Shown here: one piece after another, positions 10,168-22,020 of the stretch
Numbering within the stretch: the stretch's first letter is position 1
Layout of the letters: each line of letters begins with the position of its first letter
NCBI GenBank assembly: GCA_036924285.1
Contig: JAYKYS010000015.1
Location: 8,866,001-8,930,000 of the forward strand
Length of the DNA: 64,000 nucleotides
Direction of reading: 5' to 3'
Source: Asterella californica
Taxonomy: Eukaryota > Streptophyta > Marchantiopsida > Marchantiales > Aytoniaceae
The notes under the pieces: generated by a model
The model's input: only the letters and a program-made list of their open reading frames with translations
Told to the model about the DNA's origin: nothing
Databases searched by the model: none
Position numbers and translations under genes: made by a program

Positions 10168-12119
10168 CTAGCTCAACCTTTCGTGGCTCCTTTCTTCACA
10201 GCTATCTTCAAATTCCGGATTCTGTTGTATAGTCTTTAGGCCTTCGTCGTAAACTTTACTCACTCTCGCTCCCCCCAAATTCACTGGTGTGTTTGCTGCT
10301 GCTGCTACTCTTCTCGAACTTCGGCACTTCTAGGGCTACTAACAGGGAACGCTAATGAATCATCAGGTACGAACAGAAGCGGCAGGGGGAGTTCTTTGTG
10401 CCCTGTGAAAGGGGGCTCACTTTTAGGCCTGAATGGGCTCGCTTTTCGGAATGAAGGCCTCGCTTTTCGTTTTAATGATTCTGTCAGACCGGTCTATTTG
10501 TGTGCTCATGAAAGATTCGACATACTGTAATCGAGCCCGTAGCTGTTTTTGCATCCTTGAAATAGGAGATCGAGTTTCACCTGCTCGATACGATCGACGT
10601 GGTCGTTTAGAGTACTGAATAGACTAACAACAATGAGTCCAGGTAAATCGATAAACACCTGGCACGCGCTTAACCCTAAGAGCCTCAAATTCCGAACAAC
10701 GACGCCTTTCGTTCACCCACACATTCATTCTGTGGCACACGGGAGGGACAAGACTTGAGCGATAAGACCCTTGACGGACCACCTTGAGGCGACGGTAACT
10801 AGATAACCATTTGTTCAATTTCCATATACTGATATGCAAATGTGAGTACAAACGAATCTAATAGTCTTGCAAATGTAGAAGTCAAGATTAAGTGGAAGAG
10901 AAGAAGATCGATAGCGGTATACAGGTCTGCGTCTCCGGCTCTGTTCTCAAAAGGTTGACTTTCTCTTCTGCTGCTGAGAGTAGCGGGCAGAGCTCGCAGC
11001 ACGAGCAAGAGAATCTGAGAAGTTACAGGACAATTTGAGAAGTTACAAGGCCGATATGTCGCGTGTTGGTACTGTTGTCACTGTAGCTGGGTAGAGACCG
11101 TAAAGAACGAACTAGAAAAACAGGACATTCGGTCAGTAAACACGAGATGGGGTCCGACTCCGTCCGTCCGTCCGTTTATGAGGAAACTGGAGATGGAAGG
11201 AATACATTGCACGAAAATTGAGAAAGACTCCAAAAGCCAAAATGAAAAAATCCAAGTACCCTAGAGAACTTGGAGGGAAGGAATTACGTCTTGAGGCTAT
11301 GTACTTTAGTAATGGACGAGCTTCTCTTAGTATCAGTATAATGATTTTCCACTTTAGATGTGGAAGTAATTGCAACCACTGTCTTACATAATCTGCTTGA
11401 TCACATCCCCAGTAGGTTGGTTCTGCTTCATCGTACCCCTCTTAGTTATGTACAGATTGATCACACCCTGAATACTGAAAGTAAAACCAGTTTCTTTACA
11501 ATGTTTTTCATCGTATTACAATCTTTAATAATGACTAAATATCTTTATCATTTAAATCTTTTTAACAATAAAGTATGTGTAAGATCATACATGCTCAAAA
11601 ACCTGATGAGTGCACTCCGACATGTTATTTATATGACAAAGTGACTGGTTTTCACAGTCAATAACAAATACGGGTATGATAAAGCAATACATTGTTAAGA
11701 GATGTATGTCAAGCACAACAAACCTACCGGGGGTATCATCAAGCAAATTGATTCACCCTCCTATACAGTGCATTTGCTAGTGATAGACAATGCAAACATT
11801 ATTTTGTTTGTCCACCAATCAAAAGATAATGTTGTATTCTTATATTTTTCATATGCAGATTTGTCAATAAATCCAAACGGTGTCATATCATACAGTATGT
11901 CAAGGTTGTCCATGCATACGCGAGGTACCTGGCTGTGAAAAAACACTCACTTGAAGAAAAAATCGAATGTGAAACTTCACTATTGATCAATTTTATTCAC
12001 AAGTTTTATGTCCTCCAAATTATATATATCCAAAGAGTTTACAAAAAAAGTTCAGAGTTCGTGGTGTCATTCAATTCTTCTAAACCTAGTTCTTCCAAGC
12101 TAGTTGGAAACTGCTAGCA
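10168..12119. other. SAUR upstream region and AT-rich intergenic DNA, no gene seen
   Basis: The first few hundred bases are the presumptive promoter of the minus-strand SAUR-like gene. I see no convincing TATA box or auxin-response element in its immediate 150 bases. The remainder is AT-rich with short unconserved frames only. Confidence 0.5.
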
Positions 12120-12550
12120 AAAAGCTTCCAAATGATACCCAAAACTTCCAAAACAGACCTTCATAAAACAAGTTATGCCCTCCCAAATGTAATCTAACCT
12201 CACAAAGCTGAAACTTTACAGAAATCTACTTTCGAGCAAAAATAGATCACCACTAGTTTTCTCAAGTTAATCTAAGAAGCCCAGTAGATAGTCATTGACG
12301 AGAACTTTCCAACATCATCAAAATCATAAAAAATAGACACTCTTACATCACGTTACATCCTCTCAAAGTTGTGAAACTTCTCAACCATCAAAGTATTGTG
12401 GTATTCTACTTTCCCGTGAAAGTGGATCATCGCATCATTTCACTCAAATGGCCTAGAAATCTGAACAAATAGTGTCGAATTCCTCATCAAGAGCCTTCGA
12501 ACAAGACAAAAATCATCAAAAACTAGCACTTTTAGCCAACGTTACAACCT
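12120..12550. repeat. Degenerate tandem repeat, unit of roughly 190 bp, 2+ copies
   Basis: Two successive blocks share an ordered set of motifs: an opening like acgttacatcctctcaaag, then tctactttc, a gatcatc-like core, tctaagaa/cctagaaa, and a closing atcatcaaaaa. This indicates old tandem units. The style recalls regulatory parts of decayed LTRs, but no terminus or coding part could be attached. Confidence 0.5.
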
Positions 12551-13647
12551 CTTGTTGTTGTTAGTTTGAAAACAAACTAAGATAGAAAACACATCATATA
12601 GAACCGTAAACTACAATTGTTTTTATTTCATAGTGTCAAATAAAGCACATTTAATAAAGACAATGATCAAATACACTTCAATCAGTGTTCTAATCGAACA
12701 TATTTTACGATTTAGATAATATTCTTTCTAATCTTGAATTAACTGTCATAGTTACTATATATCTTTTAATCAACAAGTATATGTGCGTTAGAAAATGCAT
12801 TAGGAAAAATACCACTAGCTAAACCGCTTGATATATCTCCACGAGAAAAGAAAAGACTCAATCTTTCAAGAAATCTGTGCTTTTAAGATGGGTGATAGAA
12901 ATGAACCACATACATTATCATCACATGGAAAGACAAGACATAAAGTGCATCTTGTCTCATCTTTGTCTATATGAAAAATATTGCAATAATTTCTCATTAT
13001 AACAAAAGACAATCATACATATAAGGTAATTATGGTTGAACTTTCCCACCTTGAGAAAATGAAATCATTCAATACTAGTAAAATAAGGAGAATGAATTTG
13101 AAAAATGTCATCTATATAAAAGGAACTTAAACATTTTTTACAAAAATTACAAAAATATCTTAAATAAAATAAGATGATAATAGTGTTCTACAAATAAATC
13201 GGAATGATGTAAAATAATGTTTTTTCTAGTTGAAAGAATTATACTTATTTCTATAATGAGATAAAAATCCTAACCTCCATCATCGAATTTATCATATAGT
13301 GGACCAACAACTCGCATTGTCTCTCTCAGAGACAATTGACTAACTCCATGTTGCAAAACTTGATTCATTTCAAGAACTAACCCTCAAGGAATTTGATGAT
13401 AGTTGTCTCATCTTCTACCCTCATTATCATATAAGATTACTTGAAGCACTCTACTTTCAGATTTAAACTCTAACACTCGACACATTTTCTCTCGCTGATT
13501 CTAACATCTTATGTGTACATAATATACAAGATGACCTCAAATGCATCATAGATGACAACAAGATACACGAATGACTCTAAGGTCTCTAGCATGGTAGTAG
13601 CTCTAGCCTCTCCAAGAGTTCTCTCGATATACTCTCTCATAACCTCC
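12551..13647. other. AT-rich DNA, nothing recognisable
   Basis: Strongly AT-rich stretch with poly-A/T runs and no open frame of note, no tRNA-like fold and no clear repeat unit. Confidence 0.55.
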
Positions 13648-14620
13648 CTAAGAGTAAGAGCATTCTCCTCTTTCATAAATAATTGGCACCTTCACCGCAT
13701 TGATTGTGACAACTCCTTTGTTTGTTTTGTGACAGAACTCTTCCTCCAAAATTCCCTCTTGTGTCTTCATTGTTCCGTCTTCCATTTTGGATGAAATGTG
13801 GACAATTTTTTTGAAAATGAAGACCATCACATCCGTAGCATGAGATACCACTGAATTTATTTTGTGGTCTCCGATTGAAGCCTCCTCCATAATCTCTTTG
13901 ATCACTTCCTCCTTCTTAGTTTCTCCTCTCTTTCAGTTACACTACATTGATTTTCAGATCTTGAAGATTAGGCACTTGAGGGTTGACAGTAATCACAACA
14001 GGTGTCGAGATCCCTTGAACAGCTCTACCACTGAGTGTAATCCTCTAACACTCGCTGTCTTTGCTTCTCCTAGAAGGACGTCATCATCTTTCAAACTCTA
14101 TTTCATTCGAACTACAATTTCAATCGTCTTCACCGTAGTGGTGGGCTTCTCATACTTCACTTGAGCTCTGGTTTGAGGTTTCAGACCTGCCACAAAGTTC
14201 TTGGTAAGTATGGTCACAATTCTCATCATTGTAGTCTCTATATTATCACCGTTCTTCTTCAATATAGTATTAAAACGAGCCTCCAACTTCTCGATCTTTT
14301 TTGCGTACACCTTTACCTTCTCAACATCTCCTTGCTTCAAGAAGGTCACCTCGGTCATGAACTTCTCATAGCTCTCATCCGGCAGAGATTAGAACCTCCA
14401 TCAAACTTTTCCACGTATCAACATCGATCTTTTTCCTTCTATGCTCCTCATACCAAGTCAATGCGGTACCCTCAAGAAAATCAAGTAACAGTAATGCACA
14501 CTCTTCTTTCTTCCTCTCGTGATTTCCAATGCATACTCCTTTGAAGTCTCGCACAAAGGTTTCTACATCTTCATCATCATTCCATGAAAAACTGGAAGCT
14601 TCCTCATCTTAAGCTCTCTA
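13648..14620 (-). pseudogene. Decayed Ty3/gypsy gag remnant
   Basis: Reading the minus strand from about 14610 gives a Retrotrans_gag-like stretch (ETFVRDFKG, then ALLLLDFLEGTALTWYEEH, then DTWKSLMEVL) broken by a stop near 14390. Two further frames follow: 14358-14098 (AGLKPQTRAQV-like motif) and 13905-13648. The ALTWY...W..L pattern is the usual gag capsid signature. Several stops and shifts show an old, dead copy. No LTR could be matched to it. It is unrelated in detail to the gag genes of Elements I to III. Confidence 0.65.
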
Positions 14621-14837
14621 TGTCTTCTCCTCTCTTCTACCCAATAGCTCTCTTCGCTTTCTAGTATAAGATGAACATCACTAACTCCATGCGAACATAA
14701 TCAACCATCGGTAGTAAGAATGGAAATGATTCCATAATAATCGCATGCGTTATTTCCTCACCGAGCGTATGGATAAATCGCATCCTTATTATCATCTTCT
14801 CCATCATATGAATTATCATCTCCATCATGCATTAGCT

Positions 14838-14921
14838 GAAGGTTTGTCAAAGGAGCACGAGTGTGGAGACGTGATCTTTCACGATCACGTCTCCACACTC
14901 GTGCTCATTTGACAAACTTTC
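14838..14921. repeat. Near-perfect inverted repeat (39-bp arms, 6-nt spacer)
   Basis: Left arm 14838-14876 and right arm 14883-14921 are reverse complements with only 2 mismatches in 39 positions; the spacer is tttcac. It lies between two gag remnants. The arms contain ggagcacgagtgtggagacg. It is too tight a loop for a typical plant miRNA precursor; a foldback insertion or an inverted-duplication junction is more likely. Confidence 0.9.
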
Positions 14922-15018
14922 AATTCCACAACTTGTGCAAATGTTCTCGTCTCTAAAATTAACACGCGAAGGAGACAATGGACCAACTCGGAGACCTAGA
15001 TCAATAGAACTTCTTCTC

Positions 15019-15406
15019 TCACAAGTATTTTTTTCTCTTGAATCTCATAGGACAACTTGCTGCATAGTGCCCCAACCCTCTACAAAAGTAGCACCACGGT
15101 TCTGTCTTGGAAAACTCTTGCTTGTTTTTCTCCGTTCTTCTTTCAAATTTGACTTTTAACTCTCTAGAATGATCGTCCACACCCACTATGACATCAAGAT
15201 TTTGAGAAAGTTTCCTAAGCCTCACTGTCCGTTCTTTCTGACCCTCCAGGATCTCGACTTAAATTTGACCTCATGCAGATTTTGATTGATTGGACTACCA
15301 ACTGAACTTCTGACAGTGATGTCTCAAGCTCTGTAGCTCCAAAACGAGTGATTTCTGGGTCAAAGGAATAGGTCATGAGCTCCTCTAGTCTGTCAAGAAG
15401 TTCCAA
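15019..15406 (-). pseudogene. gag fragment with CCHC zinc knuckle
   Basis: Two overlapping minus-strand frames (15406-15215 and 15225-15019) form a helical segment followed by a basic region and a CCHC knuckle (CYFC...GHYAASC, C-x2-C-x4-H-x4-C), then a Lys/Arg tail and stop. This is a nucleocapsid-like gag end. Its order relative to the gag capsid remnant at 14.1-14.6 kb on the same strand (knuckle first) means the two do not form one simple element: either two insertions or a rearrangement, with the hairpin lying between them. Confidence 0.6.
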
Positions 15407-15619
15407 AGATGTCCCAAAAATACAGAGATAATGACAATGATTGTAAACTCGGCCAGAAAGTGAATCATCTGCACCCTCGAACCCTTAGTCTCTCCTCCGT
15501 TTCAGTTGTAAGTAGTGACTCCTCCTACAAGTATGGCTTGCAGAAGAGTCATCATGGAAACTGAGATCTTCATTTACCATAGTTGACTATGGATTATCGT
15601 TTCAATTGACAAGTATCCT

Positions 15620-15976
15620 TGGCATCATTCTAATCATACTTTCTGCTATACGGTCGAGAACAAGATTTACATGCGGTCATGCGTCGTGATGTTGCTGAGG
15701 TTGTGAACCTTGATGATCTCGATATGTGGATGAGAGTATGTTCTCAACGAGTTGAGATGTTTCAGCAAGTTATGTCGATGACACTTGAGAAATTGTCGAT
15801 TGCTCAGCATATATATACGTTACGATATGCTATTCCAAGAGGAGGTTGTCGATCATCGATTTATAGATTTCATCTTGGGGATTACATGTATTTGCAGCAA
15901 ACAGCACCAACGACATTGGATGTGACTGCATGACGCATTATCTTACGAGTGTATGAGGTGTTATCGTTTGGTGTTC
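15620..15976 (+). pseudogene. Integrase C-terminal remnant of a Ty3/gypsy element
   Basis: A plus-strand frame (about 15679-15933) reads through a helical stretch, AQHIYTLRYA, a Gly-rich turn, YRFHLGDYMYLQQ and TAPTTLDV. After a stop it continues as RIILRVYEVLSFGVLW. The order QHRDTLRYA, then a basic phi-GDYVYL, then LRVKEV is what I recognise from the integrase C-terminal region of some algal/charophyte gypsy elements. It is truncated at 15976 by the Element I LTR. Family assignment is from memory of the pattern. Confidence 0.5.
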
Positions 15977-16080
15977 TGTGGTGTCCACAAATTACAGGAT
16001 TCATGAATTTTTAAAATTTTTATGATTAATAACTTGTTTGTATAACTGAAGAAGCGTTGTTACTTAAGGCTACGTCTTCC

Positions 16081-16839
16081 TTAGCAAGAAGATGATCTTA
16101 CGAGCTGTTTGTAATAATAAGTTGACTTCTTCGGAAGACGACCATCTTCAGAAGAGCGTCTTCTCAGTTGCGTCTTCGGAAGATGGAAGACGGCGGAAGA
16201 CATCCATCTTCCGGAAGACAGCGACCGTGAAGACTTAACCACGACTTTTTCAGTAAAGGAGTAGTTGTACCTACTGGGTCGCACCGAACAGGTAGGTAGG
16301 TTAGGTAAGTCACCTAGGGTCAAAACCCCTAAACTGCGGAGAAGATACAGGAAGCACATTAGTGGATTCTCAGCTTCCCGCAGCAGGAGCACTCTTGGTG
16401 GAGAAGATCGATTTCCGAGAGTGAGCTTCGTGAGAGGAAATCGAGTGAGGAAATCGAGAGAGGAAAGAGAGCGAGGTGAGGACCAGTTGGCAACTAGGCG
16501 AAGGGCGAGACCGAATTGCTGAAGCACGGAAGGCAGGGAGCGAAGGCGTTTTTGTGAGCTCCCGGGAAGCTGACATTGGAGAGTAGCTGAGTAGAATCGA
16601 AGGTGGAATTGAGGCGTGGCCAGGAATTGAACAGCGGAAGCAGCCGTGTGGAGTCGCATTGGAGCTAGGACCAGAGCCAGAAGCGCGCAGAAGGTCGAAG
16701 GCAACTCGGGAAGCAGAAGAAGACTGTAGAGGTTCTTCTCACGTTCTTTCCCCTTCTCACTTCTTCTCGCCTTTGTCTGGTATCCCCCGCGCTTTCTCGG
16801 TTGTTTGCAGGCAGCCTGATCGATTACCCCCATCCCCAT
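16081..16839 (-). other. Antisense ORF near the LTR start, recurring in all LTR copies
   Basis: An uninterrupted 252-codon minus-strand frame lies inside LTR A, opposite to the element's sense. Related frames with the same opening (VIDQAAC) and the same end (SYYKQLLRSSS) occur in LTR B (42930-43714, +), LTR C (48480-49272, -) and LTR III (54513-55182, +), but they are broken by shifts there. The translation is Ser/Leu/Arg-rich without a known domain. It could be a by-product of the repetitive GAAGAC composition; coding status is doubtful. Confidence 0.25.
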
Positions 16840-17997
16840 TTTTCCTATTGTGACAGTGGGTGCAGAAGCGCTGCCAAATTTCTGTCAGACTTCTTCCTAC
16901 TTCTTCCTGAGTTCAATTCGAGCTTCCCTACCCATCGTCCCCAAATTGACGATCCCAGCTATCAATTTTCCTATCCTACTACCCCTCTATACCCGAAACC
17001 TCGAACAGAAGACGCTTCGGAAGATGGGAACATCTTCGGAAGACGCTTCTTAAACTTGACTATCTTCGGAAGACTGTCTTCGGAAGTCGACTATAACCAA
17101 TTCATATCAAGAGTGGATTTGTGTTGCTTTTGTGTTAAGAGAGGCTTGGTACGAATCCTGAGTGGTGTGGTGAGTTGTTTTGTTATTTTGAGAAGTTGGA
17201 AGTCGAGAACTAGGCCTGTGCCTCTCGGTCTTCCAAGCTTCTCAACTCCACATCTTCCTAGAGAGACTAGAAGACTGAAAGGCTGGCAAAATGAGCGAGA
17301 AGGCGTGAGGGTCCATCGGGTCTCTTTTATCCAACCCATAGCAGCCATTCCTTCTTCTTCCCAAACTTAGGAGAGAGTCGTGAGAAGACTTGCTGGCAGA
17401 ATCTCGAGAGAATGGTCGAGGGTCATGTCTTCCCACCAAGCAGCAAGCTTCTTCTGAGTGCGTATGAGAGGTGAGAAGTCAGAAGAACAGAGTGCAATTG
17501 TCTTGAGTCTGTTGTGATGATAGATTACGCGTAGGAAGACGAAGACATGTGAGACCGGTGAAGGGAAGCCTGACTTCGGGAAGTCTTCCGAGGAAGACAT
17601 TGAATCGGAAACTGTCCCGGGTGTCTTCCCAGAGGCCACTGTCACTGCAGGAGTCCGCAACCATCTTCCGAACCTGTTATGCACTTTATGTTTCGCGAAT
17701 CTTGTATCTTCTGATAGGATAGGATGTAATGCAAGGTGGGTTGTCTTCTTGGTAATCCATGCGAGGCCTTGCTTAGATAGGATTGTTAGATATAGCTCGG
17801 AAGACGAGAGCTATCTAGGAAGTACTGTTAGAATCCCGGAAGACGGAGTAGCTGTCTTCTGGAAGACTAGTTTCGTCTTCTGAGAAGTAGAAGCTAGACT
17901 GTGGGCATTCGAGAAGGACTGAGCCTTCAGCTCATAGTAGGTGCTTGTGGCTTAGTGGAACAGATCTTCCAGTATGACGATGCATCCGTGAGGCTTA

Positions 17998-18277
17998 GTG
18001 TTACCAGCGGCAGAATTGGCCAAGGCCACTCCTTTCCTCAAGGAGTTGGGTCTCGACTTCTTCCTGTGGGATTGGAACCTCGCCGATCAAGGACTTCTGG
18101 AGGAGGTGTGGGCAGCGTTACCACCCCGCAACCGTGTACCTGCGAAGGCAGGAGTAGCTCGAGGAATACCATCTTCCTGGACTGAAGATTGGTGGCGTAG
18201 GGCTTTCCACAGGTCAGACTCCGTGGACCGAGGGTATTGGTTTGAGAAGAAGGTTTTGCCCAGGGTCGTGAGTACGT
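17998..18277 (+). pseudogene. LTR-encoded protein, N-terminal segment (copy A)
   Basis: This segment matches the start of the minus-strand proteins in LTR B and LTR III: LPAAELAKATPF, GLDFFLWDWNLADQG, WTEDWW. Upstream of 17998 a one-base deletion relative to the other copies breaks the frame over the expected start. At 18277 it is split by insertion alpha; the protein resumes at 20316. The family is not recognised; the high Trp content and conserved spacing suggest a folded domain. Confidence 0.7.
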
Positions 18278-19089
18278 TGTCGAGTTGAGAGTCTTTCTTG
18301 AGGAGGGCGGACCTCCTGACTGTGACCGATCAGAGAAAAACGACCAGAAAGGAAAATAGGTTGCTGCTGACGATGAGATCTCAAAACACTGCTCCTTGTG
18401 CTCACCAATTACGAAACAGACACTCAAATACACACTCAAGTACACAGATAGATCTCTCAGGAGTCGAAATAACTTTATTTCAGTGTCGCTGCATCATCAA
18501 TCTCTTCAACTGTAAAGAAAATCTCTCTCTCTTCCTCTCTTGCGTGTCTTTCTCTCCCGTCAATCAGTTCTCAACCAAAAGCCTACCAAGTACATCTCAA
18601 TCTGAACCTAATAGTGAAATTCGGACCCCTGAATCTTATTTCTCTCTTTGCCCCAACTGAAACTCTCAGAAAATTGATCCAGCGTCGATCAAAAGTCCTC
18701 TGTAGATTTTCAAACGATCTCTCTCAATAAAACTGCCTCCTGAGAGCAATTTCTCCTCCGAACCGTTTATTAGACAACGTCCAAGCTTAAAACTCCTGCG
18801 CCTCTCCCTACGATGATCTCCCAATTCAATCTATCAGCAATTTTCTCTTCCTCCAGCCTCCAAGCTTCTCCTGCGTGTCCTCAACTCTCTCTGAAAAGAT
18901 CCTTTGCAAAAACTGTCCCCGATCCCAAGTCGCCGTAGGTAAATAACCTAAAAGTTAAGGCCCCAGCTTAAGCTGCCCCCTTCTGTCCTTATAAACGCAG
19001 TCACTTATCAGAAGCAGGACCCTAGCTAAGCTGCCCCCCTGCTGTCTTTATCAATGACCCTCTTTAAACTCTAATTCTCCTCCTTCCGT

Positions 19090-19400
19090 CTCCGCTTCCA
19101 TTGTCGCTGTAATCTTCCGCTTCAAGCTTCCGCTGTAATCTTCCGCTTCCGCTTCCGCTGTCGCTGTAATCTTCCGCTTCAGTTTTCCGTTGTAATCTTC
19201 CGCTTCCGCTGCAATCTTCCGCTTCAAGCTTCCGTTGTAATCTCCGCTTCCGCTGTAATCTTCCATTTCAGTTTTCCGTTGTAATCTTCCGCTTCCGCTG
19301 CAATCTTCCGCTTCAAGCTTCCGTTGTAATCTTCCGCTTCCGTTGTAATCTTCCGCTTCAGTTTTCCGTTGTAATCTTCCGCTTCTGCTGTAATCTTTCG
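19090..19400. repeat. Minisatellite of cttccgctgtaat-type units
   Basis: Roughly 310 bases composed of variants of cttccgcttccgctgtaat and cttccgcttcaagcttccgt in alternating order. On the minus strand it reads as a repeated (E/D)DYNGKLKRKIT-like peptide, but the frame is short. Unit boundaries drift, so this is best described as a higher-order array of 14-46-bp units. Confidence 0.8.
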
Positions 19401-19485
19401 CTTTAATTTTAAAGCCCCATCTTAAGCTGTTCCCCTGTTGTCCTTATGCGTACATAATAATCAGTAAAAGTTTTCCGTGCCCTCG

Positions 19486-19616
19486 ATGCCATCCTGAATA
19501 TACTACAAGTCATCCAATGTAGGCCGAAGCCCCAACACTTATGAGGCTGCCCCACAGGGCTTACAGCCCCCCCATATGCGCACCAGGTATCTCCCATAGT
19601 ATATTCAGGATGGCAT
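19486..19616. repeat. 20-bp perfect inverted repeat with 91-nt spacer
   Basis: atgccatcctgaatatacta at 19486-19505 is the exact reverse complement of 19597-19616. The spacer contains short GC-rich blocks. It lies in the body of the tRNA-like SINE candidate and may mark its internal fold or a nested foldback. Confidence 0.85.
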
Positions 19617-19738
19617 GCGGAGGCTTAGGCCAGGAAGCCCACGATTAAGGGAGATACCGGTCTCCCGCCCTTAGATATGCAGGACGTGGCTGCATATCCA
19701 ACATAGACTCCCTTCCAGGAGGCCAACATGCCGAAATA

Positions 19739-19821
19739 GGAACCAGAGGCCAGGGGGGATTGATCCTGAGACCACTTCCCTCCTAGGCAGGCGCCCTATC
19801 ACTGGGATGGCCTTTGGTTCC
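19739..19821 (-). mobile_element. tRNA-like SINE head with pol III A and B boxes
   Basis: On the minus strand, an A-box-like TCCCAGTGATAGG (complement 19795-19807) is followed, 28 bases later, by GGATCAATCCC (complement 19756-19766), one base from the B-box consensus GGTTCAATCCC. The segment resembles a tRNA D-arm to T-arm (CAGTGATAGGGCGCCTGCC). It is enclosed by a 13-bp stem (19739-19751 with 19809-19821, one mismatch). It could be a SINE 5' end or a tRNA pseudogene; the 3' end and target duplication were not found. Confidence 0.5.
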
Positions 19822-20315
19822 GTTCAAGAAGTTAAAAACTTTTGTACATATGTTTACCTGAAGAAATTTTCTGTAAAATCTTTACTAGCCTTTCCTACAC
19901 TAACTTCTCTATACAACCCTGTTTTTAATGAACAAGGAGTCAAAACTATAGTATTTGTGAACACCTACACGCTTACGCAATCAGATTCTGAGTTCGAGTC
20001 ACGAGTCAGAATCGACAGATTTCCCTCTTTCGCATATTTCTCAGTTTAAAACACGTGCTAACTATTACTTAAAGCACTTTCTGTCAAAACTGGAAGCACG
20101 AAGTCGCTCTCCTCGTCGAGCTCTGTATTCAGGTGTCTTTCGACTCCTTTAGGGTGATATTCCAACTCAAGCTAAGGGGCAGCTTGGCAAGCACCACCCC
20201 AGCTTAGCTCCTGCCCAGCTTGATAAGCTACAGGGCAGCTTCTTTTACACAACAAGGAAAAGATCTATTTACAACTAGTTTTCACTGTACAGACCTATGT
20301 AGAATACGACAACAT

Positions 20316-21790
20316 GGCATGTGTCTAGGAGCACCACTTGTCTTTTCATGGAAGACAGACAGGGTAGGAATGAGTGGAAGATCGAATCTTACCGGGAGCC
20401 GAAGAAGCGACTTCTGGCAAAGCTGTTTCTGCATCTCTTCCCCAAGGGGAAGGCGCAGAAGACGAGGTACCTAGGAGATCAGGACGTAGACTTCATGAAA
20501 GCAGTGTGGGATAAAAGAGTACCCATCTACTGGGGCGCATACGTCCATAACTATGTACAGGCGGAGCTAGCGTATTTGGGTACTCCGGCGGGAGGACACT
20601 TGACACCTTTCCTCTGGTACTTGTACGTAGCCATGGGGGATCTTAGGAGAGATCAGTTGGCAGAGTATGGGCCAACATGGCAACAGGAGGAGAAGGAAGA
20701 GACCTCGGAAGACGATGACCGAGCAGCAGCCGCAACTCCCCCTCCCACTCTGATGCCACAGCTGAGGTCCGGCTCTCACCAGAAGACGCTTCTGGTGAGG
20801 GAAGACGAGTCTAGTGGGTCGGAAGACGCCACGCCACCGAGGAAGATGGGTCCTAGAAGTGTACCTAGGAAGCCCATCTCTCTCATTCATTCAGGATCGG
20901 AGTCCGACTCGGAAGAAGAACTGCTGAGTACCCGATCGGAGCAGAAGACCGCTTCTGCAACACCTGGGAGTCTTCCGAAGACTCCAGAAGACGAAGGATG
21001 GATGGGCGCTCCTGCTGCGATGCGAGGAAGCGCAACGAAGAGAGCCGCTCCTGCCATGAGGAATCTTCCACCCCGGAAGATGAGAAGAGTAGCTTCTTCT
21101 CGTGCGCAGAAGATGAAGGCCATTGTGGTGGAAGAGGCATCCTTGCCTCTAAAAGACAAGGTTGACACCTCAGAGCGAGTAGTGGAGGTGAACTTGTCTT
21201 CAGCAGGAAGAAGACTGGAAGAGTTCAGCGCCTTCTTCTACAAGGAGATCCAGCCAGCTATGGAGTTGCTGGAGAAGAGAGCGAAGGCACAAGAGAGGCC
21301 CTTGCAACCTGGATTCGGCCTGCGCACCTTGCTGCGACAGGGAGAAGACCAGAAGAAGACGGAGTCGCTGGAAGCTAGTCTCCGCATCACGGAGAAGCTC
21401 GCAGCCAGATACAAGGCGGAAGCAGCCGCTTCTGCCAAGGAGTTGGTGCAACTTCGAAAGAGCAACCAGGAGATGCAGGCGCGGGTACAGCAGCGCGATC
21501 AGGAAGTCCTCCGAGTGCGGGAGAAGATCACCGCCCTCGCCGAGGAGAATACCACATGGAAGACGCATCGAGAAGCCACAGAAGCGCGAGTTGCAGTTGA
21601 GAAGACGCAGCGGGAAGCAGCGGAGGCTCGTGCACAGGAGATGCTAGCACAATCGGTGGAAGCGCTTCGGAAGAAGTTTAACTTCACCGCAGGTAGGAAG
21701 TTACTTACCTTAGCTAGAGGATGGGACAACGAGTCCAAAGCAATGTTGGTGGAATGCCGGAAGAGCATGTTCAGGTACTTGGATCGGTAG
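20316..21790 (+). pseudogene. LTR-encoded protein, central segment with coiled coil (copy A)
   Basis: This is the continuation after insertion alpha. It runs through the STTCLF.EDRQGR region, GDQDV, YIHNYVQ-like and TPAGGHLTPF motifs, an acidic/Ser linker, a basic RKMRRV patch and a long coiled-coil stretch (SLEAS...LRKSNQE...ITALAEE...EALRKKFN). A TAG stop at 21788-21790 replaces a Gln codon kept in the other copies (YLDRQIEGVKTLYG). The remaining codons continue to 22016, where Element II splits the gene. With only one in-phase nonsense over 490 codons, this is among the best-preserved copies of the LTR protein. Confidence 0.75.
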
Positions 21791-22020
21791 ATAGAGAGAG
21801 TGAAGACACTTTATGATCTTCCCTCGCTTCCGACACCTGCAACCGCATCTTTCCACGCTCCAACACCATCGACTGGATCCGGAATGGAGAGGAGGAGTTC
21901 GATCTCGCTGTGCACTTGATAGTGACAGCGTTGGAAGCCGAGAAGACTCCAGAAGACGCCCCGGAAGACAAGATGTCTTCTGGAAGACAGGAAGACGAGC
22001 CGTCTTCTCATGTATTCCGC

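Larger units (their letters stand above)
18278..20311 (-). mobile_element. Insertion alpha: LTR-like element (probable solo LTR), about 2.03 kb
   Basis: The ends are TGTCGAG at 18278 and ACGACA at 20311, i.e. an LTR-type TG...CA with a TGTCG/CGACA inverted repeat. It is flanked by acgt (18274-18277) and acat (20312-20315), a 4-bp target duplication with one transition. Removing it restores continuity with the other LTR copies (gtgagt-acgt-ggcatg; copy III reads gtgagttcgtggcat). Comparison with Element II ends (TGTCGTG at the start, CTCGACA at the end) orients alpha on the minus strand. No gag or pol is present. Internally it holds a minisatellite, a tRNA-like SINE head and a 20-bp inverted repeat. 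Confidence 0.7.

Noticed and set aside
14838..14921. miRNA precursor
   Set aside because: A 6-nt loop and full-length pairing do not fit plant pre-miRNA geometry.
18276..20313. Alpha (and beta) as cut-and-paste DNA transposons because of GTTGTCG/CGACAAC inverted ends
   Set aside because: With the ends taken as TGTCG...CGACA the flanks give 4-bp duplications and match Element II LTR ends, so an LTR explanation is simpler.
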